Position numbers and translations under genes: made by a program
Shown: piece by piece, positions 43,975 through 52,379 of the stretch
Layout: every line of letters starts with the position of its first letter
Position numbering within the stretch: position 1 is the first letter of the stretch
Notes under the pieces: model-generated
Told to the model about the DNA's origin: nothing
The model's input: the letters and a program-made list of their open reading frames with translations, nothing else
Databases searched by the model: none
DNA from: Luteitalea sp. TBR-22
Lineage (GTDB): Bacteria > Acidobacteriota > Vicinamibacteria > Vicinamibacterales > Vicinamibacteraceae
Length of the DNA: 64,000 bases
Assembly (NCBI RefSeq): GCF_016865485.1
Contig: NZ_AP024452.1
Span: 4,796,501 to 4,860,500, forward strand
Direction: 5' to 3'

Positions 43975-44020
43975 GCACCGGGCACCGGGGACCGGAGGCG
44001 GGGGCTGGCGGCTGGGGCTG
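43975..44020. repeat. Heptamer-period intergenic repeat (site 3)
   Basis: Starting directly after the amidohydrolase stop codon: GCACCGG, GCACCGG, GGACCGG, AGGCGGG, GGCTGGC, GGCTGGG, a run of degenerate 7-bp units that changes gradually in sequence. Confidence 0.65.
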
Positions 44021-44075
44021 GTCGTCGTCCGGGCACAGCTATCGGCGGCGCGCGTCGGACTGCGATACTGCGGGC

Positions 44076-44924
44076 GTGACCGCCCCACGCTGGATTGCCA
44101 CCCGTCCCCTGTCCGCGGGCGTACTCGCGGCCGTGTTCACCTGCCTCTCGCCGGCAGCGACCCGCGCCCAGGCGACTCAGACCTACGAGCCGCTGTTCGC
44201 GCAGCCGGGCAAGGACGTGGTGTGGGTGCCGACGCCGGAGCCGATGGTGGCGCTGATGCTCGACATGGCGAAGGTGACAGCCGGCGACCTGGTGGTGGAC
44301 CTCGGGTCGGGTGACGGGCGGCTGGTGATCGCGGCGGCCAAGCGGGGGGCGAGGGCGCGCGGCGTCGAGTTCAACCCCGACATGGTGCAGCTTGCACGGC
44401 GACGGGCCATCGAGGCCGGTGTGAAGGATCGCGCGACGTTCGTCGAAGGCGACATGTTCGCGGCCGACGTGTCGGACGCGACGGTGCTCGCGCTGTTCCT
44501 GCTCACCGAGAACATGAAGCGCCTGCAGCCGACGTTCCTGGCGCTGCGGCCGGGCACGCGCATCGTGTCCAACACGTTCGGCATCCCCGAATGGCCGGCC
44601 GACGAGCGCATCACGCGGCCGGACTGCTCCGCGTGGTGCACGGCGCTGCTGTGGATCGTGCCGGCGCAGGTCCACGGCGCCTGGCAGATCGCCAACGGAC
44701 CGCGCCTCGAGTTCGACCAGCACTTCCAGAAGGTGACCGGGCGGCTCGCGGGTCCCGTGGGAAGCTCGCCGATACAGGGCGGGACGATTCGCGGGGCCGA
44801 GATCACGTTCACGATCGGTGACGAGTCGTGGCAGGCCAGGCTGGAAGGCGACCGCCTGGTGGGCACGCGCGACGAGCGCGGACGCGTGACGTCGTGGACC
44901 GCCACGCGCATCGCGACACGGTAG
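44076..44924 (+). CDS. Class I SAM methyltransferase-like protein with signal peptide
   Basis: A 282-residue protein. The N-terminus (TAPRWIATRPLSAGVLAAVFTCLSPAATRAQA) is a signal peptide by eye. The core has motif I VVDLGSGDGRLVIAAAKRGA, the acidic end of strand 2 in GVEFNPDM, and motif-like FVEGDMFAADVSDATVLALFLL, so a Rossmann methyltransferase fold is clear. The C-terminal ~80 residues are beta-rich. SAM is cytoplasmic, so an exported enzyme of this kind is odd. Either it is a non-enzymatic relative, or the predicted signal is an anchor. The GTG start is inferred from the signal peptide; no good ribosome binding site is seen. Confidence 0.8.
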   Translation: MTAPRWIATRPLSAGVLAAVFTCLSPAATRAQATQTYEPLFAQPGKDVVWVPTPEPMVALMLDMAKVTAGDLVVDLGSGDGRLVIAAAKRGARARGVEFNPDMVQLARRRAIEAGVKDRATFVEGDMFAADVSDATVLALFLLTENMKRLQPTFLALRPGTRIVSNTFGIPEWPADERITRPDCSAWCTALLWIVPAQVHGAWQIANGPRLEFDQHFQKVTGRLAGPVGSSPIQGGTIRGAEITFTIGDESWQARLEGDRLVGTRDERGRVTSWTATRIATR

Positions 44925-44928
44925 GCAT

Positions 44929-44991
44929 GGCTCAGGGCTCACGGCTTCAGGCTCAGAGAGCGCTCTGAGCCTCGAGCCTTGAGCCGTACCC
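44929..44991. repeat. Heptamer-period repeat forming a large hairpin (site 4)
   Basis: Units GGCTCAG, GGCTCAC, GGCTTCA, GGCTCAG, AGAGCGC, TCTGAGC, CTCGAGC, CTTGAGC, CGTACCC follow the methyltransferase stop codon. The second half is the inverted form of the first, so AGGCTCAGAG and CTCTGAGCCT pair perfectly. It lies between convergent genes and may act as a two-way terminator. Confidence 0.75.
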
Positions 44992-44997
44992 AGGTAG

Positions 44998-45018
44998 GGC
45001 GGGGTGTCCCACCCCGCC
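44998..45018. terminator. GC hairpin between convergent genes
   Basis: Perfect 9-base arms GGCGGGGTG (44998-45006) and CACCCCGCC (45010-45018) with a 3-base loop, about 40 bases from the downstream convergent gene's stop. Confidence 0.65.
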
Positions 45019-45055
45019 GCTGTCATGACGGCGTGGCGTCGGAGCCGGAGCCGAC

Positions 45056-45853
45056 CTACAGCCGCCGCAGCGTGATCGTGAACGACACGCGATACAGCGG
45101 ACCTACCGCCTGGATGGCGCCGCCGCTGTCGATCTTCAGCAGGCGGTTGATCCCCTGCTGCGAGAAGTCGCCAGCCACGGTGGCCGACTCCGGCGTGATC
45201 ACCCAGTTGATGCAGCCCAGGCTGGCGCTGGTGGCCGTGCAGGTAACCTTGAAGCGATCGACACCCTGGAAGTTCTCCGGCTGGAACGAGAACCGGTACC
45301 ACTGTCCGTCGACGTCGAGGAAGCGCAGGCTGCCCGGGCAATGCGCGACCTGGTCCTTGACCATCGTCCGGAAGTCCACGGCTGGCAAGGCCTCCGAGCA
45401 CTTCGCGGTGAGGTGCGCCGTCACGCGGCCGTACGGCAACCGCTGCCCTGCGGCTTCGCTGAGCGCCGGCGTCGTGAAGAACCGCGAGTACTCCGGCGAC
45501 ACGACGCCATCGGACGCTTCCTTGTAGCGCAAGTCGAAGAACACCGTACGGCTGGATTTCACGAGCTTCGTGGGCGAGAGGCTGTAGAGCGTCAGGCTCC
45601 AGTCCGTGGCCGCCTGCTGGTTCACGATCAGCAGGTTGGTGACCGTCTTCACCTTGCCTTCCGTGAGCGGCACATACTCGCGCCCATCGTCGCTCCGCAC
45701 CAGGAATCCCGGGTCGGGTTCCGAGCCTGCTGCGGGCGCCACGCCGCTGATCGTGGTGGCGATGTTGATGGTCGTGGACTTCTGGGCCTCGGAAGTAGCC
45801 GGCAACGCCACGTACAACACGAGCGCGGCGACGAGGTGCTGGATTCTGGACAT
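45056..45853 (-). CDS. Secreted protein of unknown function
   Basis: A 265-residue exported protein. The signal peptide is MSRIQHLVAALVLYVALPATSEAQ. The mature part is beta-rich and orderly (TINIATTISGVAPAAG, VKTVTNLLIVNQQAATDWSLTLYSL, VFFDLRYKEASDG) with four cysteines that could pair (KCSEALP, AHCPGS, VTCTAT, LGCINW). The start has GGGAGG at a good distance. A repeat with a strong hairpin separates its end from the convergent methyltransferase gene. I do not recognise the family. Confidence 0.75.
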   Translation of the reverse strand: MSRIQHLVAALVLYVALPATSEAQKSTTINIATTISGVAPAAGSEPDPGFLVRSDDGREYVPLTEGKVKTVTNLLIVNQQAATDWSLTLYSLSPTKLVKSSRTVFFDLRYKEASDGVVSPEYSRFFTTPALSEAAGQRLPYGRVTAHLTAKCSEALPAVDFRTMVKDQVAHCPGSLRFLDVDGQWYRFSFQPENFQGVDRFKVTCTATSASLGCINWVITPESATVAGDFSQQGINRLLKIDSGGAIQAVGPLYRVSFTITLRRL

Positions 45854-45944
45854 CGATGGGCCTCCCAACCCGCCGCGACTCGTGGCGGCACCTCCCTAAA
45901 TGCGTCGAGCGCGTGAGACGCACAGGGGCAGGCAGGCCCCAGCT

Positions 45945-48725
45945 TCAGCGGGTCGGAAGGCGGGAGATGACGAGTTCAGGCGACAGCACGCGCTCCGGAA
46001 ACGCGATGCGCCGTCCGCCGGGGTGCACACTCAGGGTGCTGGGCCCTCCGAAGCCCCGGAACTTCAGGTCGTGCGGCAGGCCGTCGACTGCCCCGATGCT
46101 CCACAACTGCCCGAGGTCGTCGCCGAGGCCGCGGGCATAGAGAAGATGCGCACCATCTGGAGTCCACGCGTGGAGCGAGAGCCACTTCGGCCATGTCGAC
46201 TGCACGCGGACGACCGGCGCGCTGCCCCGCCGTTGAACCTCGATCGCCATCACTTCCGCGTCCGGCGGGCCCGAATGCCGCATGAAGGCGATGGCACCGC
46301 CGTCGGGAGACAATGCGAATCGCCCTGGCCTCGAACCGGGCTCCACCTTCACCACGATGCCCTCACGGCCCGAGCCGAGGTCGCGCGACACGATGCCGCG
46401 CCTGGGGTCGGTGTAGAGAAACGATCGGCCATCCGGCGAGAACTGCGCGAACGCCGGCGCGTTGACGCCGAGCCGCACGAGTGGCGTGGTCTCGCCTGTG
46501 ATGACCTCCACGCGGTAGTAGCCCCACGAGGAGGCCTCGGCCGTGTCGCGGCCCCATACGGCCACATGGCGACCGTCGATCGTCCAGCGAGGCGTGTAGC
46601 CCCCGAGAAATGACAGCGGCACCTGCACGCGACGCGTGCGGCCGGTCCGTACGTCCTGCACGGTGAGCGTGCGCTCGGGCGTCATGCCTGGCACGGCCTG
46701 GCGGATGGTGAAGTAGGCCAGATGACGTCCGTCGGGTGACCACGAGGGGCTGACGTGGTTGCCGATCTCGGCAGGATCCACATGCGCGGCCCCGCCGATC
46801 GCGGGGCTGCGGTGAACGTCGAACGGCGCCGTGTAGACCTCCGCGGACGCCAGCGACGCGAGTCGCCAAAGCACTCCATCGTCGGTCACGCGCAAGTCGA
46901 AGAGGCCGCCGAGCGCCGGCTCCACCAGCGACGCCACTGCGGCAGCCCCGGCACCCTCGATCGGCAACGTCCACAGCTCGTCCCCGGAAGGCTCCCGCCG
47001 GACGAAGAAGAGCCGGGTCGGGGCGCCGGCCAATCGGGGGAGCACGGCCGGGCCGTCGTGCACGCGGCGCACGACGCCTGAGGCGACGTTCACCAGGGAC
47101 ACGCCCGACTCGGCCTCGGTGCCGTTCACGGCTATGGCGGCCTGGTTGCCGTCAGCCGATACGGTCGCCGTCACGAGGCCGGCGGTCACCGCCAGCAGCG
47201 GACGCGGGGGCGTGCCCGCTCCATCGGCCAGCGCGACGACGTCCTGTGAGCCGCCGAACGCCCTGAGCGCGACGAGGAGGGTCCGGCCGTCGGCAGACCA
47301 GGCCAGCGGCGTGGGCACCGACTGCCACTGCGCGGAGAGGAGGACGCGCGGTTCGCCGCCGGGGGTACTGGTCCGAACTTCCCATCCCGCGTCCGGCCTG
47401 CGCCACGCATACGCGGCACGCGACCCGTCGCGCGCGAGGATCGCCGAGCCTGGGCTCCCCGCCGCCTCGTCGGCGGGCACGAGGACCTCGTCCTCACGTG
47501 TGGCGATGCGGTACCGACGGATGTTGCCCGGCCCGTCCACATAAGGCACGCAGCAGCCGTCGCCCGACAGAGGCCCGATGGGTTGGGCCGGCAACACGAT
47601 CCTCCGCGGACTGCCGTCGTCGGCAGGCGCGAGAATCGCCGGCCGGGGCGCGCGCTCGAGGGCGAGACTTGCCAGCGCGGCCGTGATCGCGACGACAAGG
47701 CCGCTGACCAGCCCGAAGGAAGCGCGTGCCGTCCGCGGCCTGCTCGAGACGGTGCGCTCCAGGGCCGCCTGCATCGAGCTGGCAGAGGCGTAGCGCTCGG
47801 CCGGACGCAGGGCCATCGCGCGGTCGATCACGGAAGCAAGGCCCCCCGGCAAGCGTTCGTCGGCGACCGCGCTGCGTTCGCGCCGGCGGTGCGCGGACTG
47901 CAGCGCCTCGAGCGAGTCCCCCTCGATCGGATAGGTGCCCGTCGCGAGGACGTGCAGCAACACGCCGACCGCGTAGATGTCGGAGGCGGCCGTGGGCGAC
48001 GCGCCCTGGAGAACCTCCGGCGCGAGGTAGAGCGGCGTTCCCTGGAGGGCCGACGGTGACTCGGTCGACCGCCGGCCGGCACCGAGGTCCATCAGGATGA
48101 TGCGCCCCGTGCGATCGCGCATGACGTTCTGCGCCTTGACGTCGCCGTGGACGAGACCGGCTGCATGGATGGCGGAGAGTCCGGCACAGACGGCCACGCC
48201 CGTGGCGACGACGTCGGACGCCGGCAGGGGCCCGCCTGCCGCAAGACGATGATGGAGCGTCTCGCCGTCGACCAGTTCCATCCAGAGGCCGGTACGCCCG
48301 TCGATGCGGTCGGCCCCGTGGACGGTGACGACGTTCGGGTGACGCACGCGGGCCAGGCGGATGCCTTCAGAGTGGGAGGACTGATCGGCGTCGTGCCGTG
48401 CCGGATCGCGCAGCAGCTTGAGTGCCACGTCGCGCTGGAGGCTGCGGTCGCGAGCCAGGTAGACGTCGCCGTGCGCGCCTCGCGCAAGGTGTGCGATCAC
48501 GTCCAGTGGTCCCCAGCGCGTCGGCAGGGGCAGGACGTCGCCGACCGGCACGTGGGCGCGCGCGACCTGCGCGATGTCTCGAAGGGCCGCGAGTGTGCGC
48601 TGCAGGTCCGGATCGGTCACCGTGCCAGGCGACGACACCGCGTCCCAGTCGAAGGGCGTGTGGTCGGCGAGCGCGTCCAGCGCCTGCCGCACGGGAGGGC
48701 GCGGCTCACGAACGTGGTCCGTCAT
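45945..48725 (-). CDS. Ser/Thr protein kinase with C-terminal TolB/WD40-like propeller
   Basis: A 926-residue membrane protein. The kinase domain (~70-330) has Lys103 in VALKLL, a catalytic loop HGDVKAQN (Asp195; HGD in place of HRD) and DLG (Asp213) in place of DFG, so it looks active. A single membrane helix lies near 340-360 (FGLVSGLVVAITAALASLAL). The outer part is a beta-propeller with WD40-like/TolB motifs (SWSPDGRHLAYF, AFAQFSPDGRSFLYT, RFALSPDGGAIAFM). This is the usual acidobacterial sensor kinase layout. It starts 3 bp after the ECF sigma gene, so the two form an operon. It may phosphorylate the sigma factor or an associated regulator. Confidence 0.92.
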   Translation of the reverse strand: MTDHVREPRPPVRQALDALADHTPFDWDAVSSPGTVTDPDLQRTLAALRDIAQVARAHVPVGDVLPLPTRWGPLDVIAHLARGAHGDVYLARDRSLQRDVALKLLRDPARHDADQSSHSEGIRLARVRHPNVVTVHGADRIDGRTGLWMELVDGETLHHRLAAGGPLPASDVVATGVAVCAGLSAIHAAGLVHGDVKAQNVMRDRTGRIILMDLGAGRRSTESPSALQGTPLYLAPEVLQGASPTAASDIYAVGVLLHVLATGTYPIEGDSLEALQSAHRRRERSAVADERLPGGLASVIDRAMALRPAERYASASSMQAALERTVSSRPRTARASFGLVSGLVVAITAALASLALERAPRPAILAPADDGSPRRIVLPAQPIGPLSGDGCCVPYVDGPGNIRRYRIATREDEVLVPADEAAGSPGSAILARDGSRAAYAWRRPDAGWEVRTSTPGGEPRVLLSAQWQSVPTPLAWSADGRTLLVALRAFGGSQDVVALADGAGTPPRPLLAVTAGLVTATVSADGNQAAIAVNGTEAESGVSLVNVASGVVRRVHDGPAVLPRLAGAPTRLFFVRREPSGDELWTLPIEGAGAAAVASLVEPALGGLFDLRVTDDGVLWRLASLASAEVYTAPFDVHRSPAIGGAAHVDPAEIGNHVSPSWSPDGRHLAYFTIRQAVPGMTPERTLTVQDVRTGRTRRVQVPLSFLGGYTPRWTIDGRHVAVWGRDTAEASSWGYYRVEVITGETTPLVRLGVNAPAFAQFSPDGRSFLYTDPRRGIVSRDLGSGREGIVVKVEPGSRPGRFALSPDGGAIAFMRHSGPPDAEVMAIEVQRRGSAPVVRVQSTWPKWLSLHAWTPDGAHLLYARGLGDDLGQLWSIGAVDGLPHDLKFRGFGGPSTLSVHPGGRRIAFPERVLSPELVISRLPTR

Positions 48726-48728
48726 CGG

Positions 48729-49295
48729 TCACACCGACTTCATCTCCTCGGCGAGGCGCAGCAAGGCGCGCTGCAGGGCCATGCGGGCGGCGTTGCCCGA
48801 CGGCTTGCCGAATGCGTCGGCAAGCTCCGCGTGCGACATGCCGAACTCCACGTGCGCCACCACCAGCTCGCGGTCGGCCGGCCGCAACCGCTCGAGCGCA
48901 TCGTCGTACCGCGACAGGAGTTGGCCACCGATGGCCTCCTCGAGCGGCGAGGCGTCAGGCGCCTCGACATCCAGCTCGAACGCCTCACCGGGCGGACGAA
49001 TGCGCACCCGGCGAATCTCCTGACGGATCGCATTGAGCAGCACCTGCCGCAGGTACGCCTGGAGCGAACCCTCGCCCCGGATCTCGATCGCCCCGATCTT
49101 CCTGAATGCCTGGACGAGGGTGTCCTGCACGAGGTCTTGGGTTTCGGCCAGGTGGCGCGCGTACGCAGGCAGTCGTCCGCTCGCCCAGCGGACGAGCCGG
49201 GGCCTGTACCGCGCGATCAGGGCCTCGAGCGCCGCAGCATCGCCCGCCTGCACGCGGTGCAGGAGGTCGACCGACGACTCCGCGTGGGACGACAT
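48729..49295 (-). CDS. ECF-type sigma factor paired with a Ser/Thr kinase
   Basis: A 188-residue sigma-70 family protein. Region 2 is LIARYRPRLVRWASGRLP, ETQDLVQDTLVQAFRKI and SLQAYLRQVLLNAIRQEIRR. Region 4 is LRPADRELVVAHVEFGMSHAELADAFGKPSGNAARMALQRALLRLAEEM. No anti-sigma factor is found nearby; the next gene is a Ser/Thr kinase. Sigma-kinase pairs of this kind are frequent in Acidobacteria and Planctomycetes, where the kinase may replace the anti-sigma as control. That is inference here. Confidence 0.93.
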   Translation of the reverse strand: MSSHAESSVDLLHRVQAGDAAALEALIARYRPRLVRWASGRLPAYARHLAETQDLVQDTLVQAFRKIGAIEIRGEGSLQAYLRQVLLNAIRQEIRRVRIRPPGEAFELDVEAPDASPLEEAIGGQLLSRYDDALERLRPADRELVVAHVEFGMSHAELADAFGKPSGNAARMALQRALLRLAEEMKSV

Positions 49296-49333
49296 GTGAT
49301 CGAGGCCGATATTCTACGCGGGTTCGACGGGCC

Positions 49334-49384
49334 GGCTGAGGGCTCCAGGCTCAGAGAGCGTTCCGAGCCGCGAGCCGTGAGCCT
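49334..49384. repeat. Heptamer-period repeat forming a hairpin (site 5)
   Basis: Units GGCTGAG, GGCTCCA, GGCTCAG, AGAGCGT, TCCGAGC, CGCGAGC, CGTGAGC follow the same plan as the site at 44929 (direct GGCTCAG units, an AGAGCGY centre, then inverted GAGC units). The array runs up to the stop codon of the phosphoesterase gene. Confidence 0.75.
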
Positions 49385-50377
49385 CTAGTGGCAGACGTCG
49401 ACGCCGGAGTCGACGATGCCCGACGAGGTGTGGAACTCCCAGCGGTAGCCGGTCGGCTGGAAGGTGAAGCGGATGACGCCGTACTCCATCACCTTGGCCT
49501 CCGACGTCGGCCTGAGTCCGCCGGAGCGGTAGATGGGCGCGCCGCCGGTCCCGACCGTGAAGAGCCGCATGCCGCGCGACGACGGCACGCCGTTGGGGTC
49601 GATGGCCGCATGCCGTTCGTAGTGATGATCGTGCCCGGAGATCACCAGGTCGGCGCCGGCCTCCGCCAGGATCTGCCACAGATCGCGGACCCCCGGGTTG
49701 TCGCCGTTCGGGCCCGAACTCAGGAGCGGCCGGTGGATGATCGCCGCCGTGCACGCCGTGCGCCTGGCCTGCAGGTCGGCGCGCAGCCACGCCGCCTGCG
49801 CCGAGCCGGGCGACATCGGGATCTCGCTGTTCAGCGACACGACGTGCCACGGTCCGACGTCGTACGAGTAGTACCCGACGCCGTACGGCCCGGCGCGTTC
49901 CCCGTAGTAGTCGAAGTAGCCACTCGCGCCCGGCGTCTCGTACTCGTGGTTGCCCGGGGTCGCCCAGGTCCGTGACTTGAAGCGCCCCCAGGACTTGTCG
50001 TAGCACTGCTGGAAGTCGGTGAGCCGACCGTGCATGTAGGCGTTGTCGCCGGCCGTGAACACCACGCCGCTCATCCGCTCGATGATCGCGGCCGTCGCGG
50101 TCGCGCCGGGCGTGGCCCCCGAGGGCTCGCAGTACCCGATGTCGCCGGCGCCGATGAAGAACGCCTCCGACGAGGCCCCGATCGGCGAGGTCGGCGGCGT
50201 CGGCGACACCGGCGTGCTCGGCGACGAGGCGCCCTTGTCGCACCCGACCAGCAGCGCCAGGCCAAGAGCGAGTACGCAGGCCCAGCCGCGCGGCTTCGGA
50301 AAGGCCGCGGACCGGACCACCGGGCGACGGAAGGACGTGGCGAGCATCCGGGAGCGTTCGGCTGTGCCGGTCAGCAT
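49385..50377 (-). CDS. Exported calcineurin-like metallophosphoesterase
   Basis: A 330-residue lipoprotein-like protein. The N-terminus has a membrane segment ending in a lipobox (LALGLALLVGC) and a Pro/Ser/Thr linker. The phosphoesterase core shows the dinuclear-metal motifs in order: GAGDIG, TAGDNAY, PGNHEYE, IIHRPL and SGHDHHYER. This purple-acid-phosphatase-like set is complete, so it should be active. The ATG at 50377 has GAGGTGG close upstream. An alternative ATG at 50413 overlaps the previous gene by 4 bp and would add 12 residues. It acts outside the inner membrane on phosphoesters. Confidence 0.9.
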   Translation of the reverse strand: MLTGTAERSRMLATSFRRPVVRSAAFPKPRGWACVLALGLALLVGCDKGASSPSTPVSPTPPTSPIGASSEAFFIGAGDIGYCEPSGATPGATATAAIIERMSGVVFTAGDNAYMHGRLTDFQQCYDKSWGRFKSRTWATPGNHEYETPGASGYFDYYGERAGPYGVGYYSYDVGPWHVVSLNSEIPMSPGSAQAAWLRADLQARRTACTAAIIHRPLLSSGPNGDNPGVRDLWQILAEAGADLVISGHDHHYERHAAIDPNGVPSSRGMRLFTVGTGGAPIYRSGGLRPTSEAKVMEYGVIRFTFQPTGYRWEFHTSSGIVDSGVDVCH

Positions 50378-50409
50378 ACGACCACCTCGGCCGTTGTCAA
50401 ACCGCGACA

Positions 50410-51120
50410 TCATGGGCGGGTGCCCTCGACGGCGGCGCGGACCGCGTCGACGATGAGCCGCGGCAGTTCTTCCTCGAGTTGGAGCAGGTCCGCGGAGGAG
50501 CGGTCGAAGGTGTCGGCCCAGAGGTGCGTGTCGGTGGTGGCGTCGACCAGTTGCGCGGTCACCCGCACGCGCTCGCCGACCCTGGTCACCGAGCCTTCGA
50601 GCACCAGGTCCACGCCGAGTTCGGCCGCGATCGCCGGCAGCTTCTTGTCCGAGCCGCGGTAGGCCATCGAGGAGGTCCGCGACACGACCCGCCACCCGCG
50701 GTCCCTGGCCAACTGCGCGATCAGGGCCTCGGTGAGCCCCGCGCACAGGTCCTGGTCGGCCTGGCCGGGCATGTGCGACACGAGTGGCAGGACGGCGATC
50801 GAGCGGTGGTCGTGGGGTGATGCGGGGGCGGTGACGGCCGCGCCGCCCGGGCGTCCGGGCCCCACCTCGTCGGGCGTGCCGACGCCGTACGTGCGCACCA
50901 CGTACACGCCGAGCACGATGGTCGCGATGGCGCCGATCAACTGGGCCAGGATGCGTCCGACGAAGGAAATCCAGGCTGCGCGGACCTTGTCGCGCTTCTT
51001 GCGGGCATGGAGCCTGTCGAGGTCGGACGGCTGGGGGGCCGCGTCGTGACTTTCGAGGTCGGCGGGCCCCTGCACGTCGACGTGCTCGATGTCGTCGAGT
51101 GGGGCGGACCCGTCGGTCAT
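50410..51120 (-). CDS. Membrane protein with TolB-N/FlgO-like domain
   Basis: A 236-residue protein. The charged N-terminus is cytoplasmic (RLHARKKRDKVRAAWISF), followed by one membrane helix (AQLIGAIATIVLGVYVV). A C-terminal domain (~110-230: RSIAVLPLVSHMPGQADQDLCAGLTEALIAQLARDRGWRVVSRTS..., LVLEGSVTRVGERVRVTAQLVDATTDTHLWA) is the TolB-N-like module usually found in CadC-type or adenylate-cyclase signalling proteins. Here it stands alone without a DNA-binding or cyclase head. It lies directly upstream of the phosphoesterase with a 4-bp contact. The start MTDGSAP was chosen over a longer GTG-type reading that enters the intergenic repeat zone. Confidence 0.8.
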   Translation of the reverse strand: MTDGSAPLDDIEHVDVQGPADLESHDAAPQPSDLDRLHARKKRDKVRAAWISFVGRILAQLIGAIATIVLGVYVVRTYGVGTPDEVGPGRPGGAAVTAPASPHDHRSIAVLPLVSHMPGQADQDLCAGLTEALIAQLARDRGWRVVSRTSSMAYRGSDKKLPAIAAELGVDLVLEGSVTRVGERVRVTAQLVDATTDTHLWADTFDRSSADLLQLEEELPRLIVDAVRAAVEGTRP

Positions 51121-51280
51121 GACAGCGCGCCCGGGTGTGCGGGCGTCTCCTCTGGTGTGCCACTGGCCCGGCCCCGTCCCAGCGGCGGAACCGTCCAACC
51201 CCTACAGTACTACCAACCGGAGCGGCCGGCGAGGCGAGACGTTGGGCGCCCTCGCCGCGGCGTCCCTGGGCGGGGCCTCA

Positions 51281-51338
51281 CCGTCGCCCAAGGGCGACGG
51301 CCACGTTCCGCCTTCGCCAAGGCCTCGGCGGACAAGCC
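51281..51338. repeat. Palindrome and dispersed-repeat segment
   Basis: 51281-51300 is CCGTCGCCCAAGGGCGACGG, identical to the palindrome at 42525. It is followed by a segment (about 51308-51335) that on the plus strand would read AFAKASADKPAFG. I recall this peptide from many spurious short ORFs in acidobacterial and related genomes, a sign of a dispersed non-coding repeat. Lies in the 278-bp gap between two genes; no other feature was seen in 51121-51280. Confidence 0.6.
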
Positions 51339-51401
51339 GGCGTTCGGCGTTCGGCGTTCGCTGTTCGCCGTTCGCTGTTCGCCGTCAGACGTCAGCCGTC
51401 A
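51339..51401. repeat. Nine-unit heptamer tandem repeat (site 6)
   Basis: Exact 7-bp register: GGCGTTC (three times), GCTGTTC, GCCGTTC, GCTGTTC, GCCGTCA, GACGTCA, GCCGTCA. The last unit supplies the stop codon (TGA on the minus strand) of the ThuA gene. Confidence 0.85.
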
Positions 51402-52346
51402 CTTGGCATCGAGTCCGTTGAGGCCGCGCGCGAAGTTGGGGTCGATGGCGTTCAGGTCGGCGCGGTAGCTCACCACCGACGCGGTCGGGAACGTCGACGG
51501 CACCTTCTGCGTGACCGCGCCGGTCGCCACCCACTCGGTGGCCCGCTGGAGCGTCGTCACGAAGCCGACGCAGCTCATTGCCACCACGTCGTGGCCGAGC
51601 ACCGTGTGGAACGTCCGGCCCTTGCCGAAGCGGCTCACCATGAGGATCGGCTCGTCGCGCCCGGTGCCGTTGTTGGATGGGTCGGCGTAGGCGGTGGCGA
51701 GGATGGTCATGGCGGTGCCCGGGCCGCGCAGGTGGGCGTAGAGTTCGTCGCCCTGGTGCATCCACGCCGCCGGCAGCCCGCGGGTGATCGGGTGGTCGGC
51801 GACGCGGGTGCGGATCACGTACGGCGTACGCCGCCCGTGCGACGCCCCGGGTCCGTCGGCGGGATCGCTCACCAGCTTGTCGTCCTTGTAGTACCAGTAG
51901 GGCCCTGACGCGACCGTGCGCCCACGCCAGCCGCCGACGCCGATCATGTCGTTCCAGGCCTTCCACGTCGGGAACGCGTTGTCGGCCGCGTGCACGAACA
52001 CGGCGCCACCGCCGCCGGACACGTACTGCTCGAACGCGGCCCGCAGGGGGGCGGGCCAGCGCTCGTCGGGCGCGTCGTAGTTGAGGAGCACCGCGCCGTA
52101 CGCCTTGAAGTCGGGGACCCAGCCGTCCAGCACGCCGGTGGCGGCCGGAGCGGTCACGACGGTGACGTCGAAGCGACCGGTCTCCTCGAGGGCCTTCTTC
52201 ATCAGCGGCGTCGTCAGCTGCCACTTGTGGTACGGGCCGCCGCTCTCGCCGTCGAGCAGCATCACCTTCACGCGCGCGGGGCCTTGCGCCACCACGCCGA
52301 CGCCCAGGGCGACGATCGCCGCCAGGCCGAGTAGGAACTGTCGCAT
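51399..52346 (-). CDS. Exported ThuA-domain protein
   Basis: A 315-residue protein with signal peptide (MRQFLLGLAAIVALGVGVVAQG). The ThuA-like class-I-glutamine-amidotransferase fold follows: VKVMLLDGESGGPYHKW, AYGAVLLNYDA, AFEQYVSGGGGAVFVHAADNAF, RTRVADHPITRGLPAAW, GDELYAHLRG, GRTFHTVLGHD. ThuA proteins are linked to trehalose/sugar use in rhizobia and are common in acidobacterial sugar-catabolic clusters. Their chemistry is not firmly known. It is divergent from the hybrid kinase, with only 33 bp between the starts. The stop codon is built from a repeat unit. Confidence 0.9.
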   Translation of the reverse strand: MRQFLLGLAAIVALGVGVVAQGPARVKVMLLDGESGGPYHKWQLTTPLMKKALEETGRFDVTVVTAPAATGVLDGWVPDFKAYGAVLLNYDAPDERWPAPLRAAFEQYVSGGGGAVFVHAADNAFPTWKAWNDMIGVGGWRGRTVASGPYWYYKDDKLVSDPADGPGASHGRRTPYVIRTRVADHPITRGLPAAWMHQGDELYAHLRGPGTAMTILATAYADPSNNGTGRDEPILMVSRFGKGRTFHTVLGHDVVAMSCVGFVTTLQRATEWVATGAVTQKVPSTFPTASVVSYRADLNAIDPNFARGLNGLDAK

Positions 52347-52379
52347 CCGCACTCCTGATCGAGTAGGTCCGGGAGGTGT

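Noticed and set aside
51308-51421. Small ORF containing FAKASADK as a gene
   Set aside because: No ribosome binding site, sequence made of repeats, and it overlaps the ThuA gene end.
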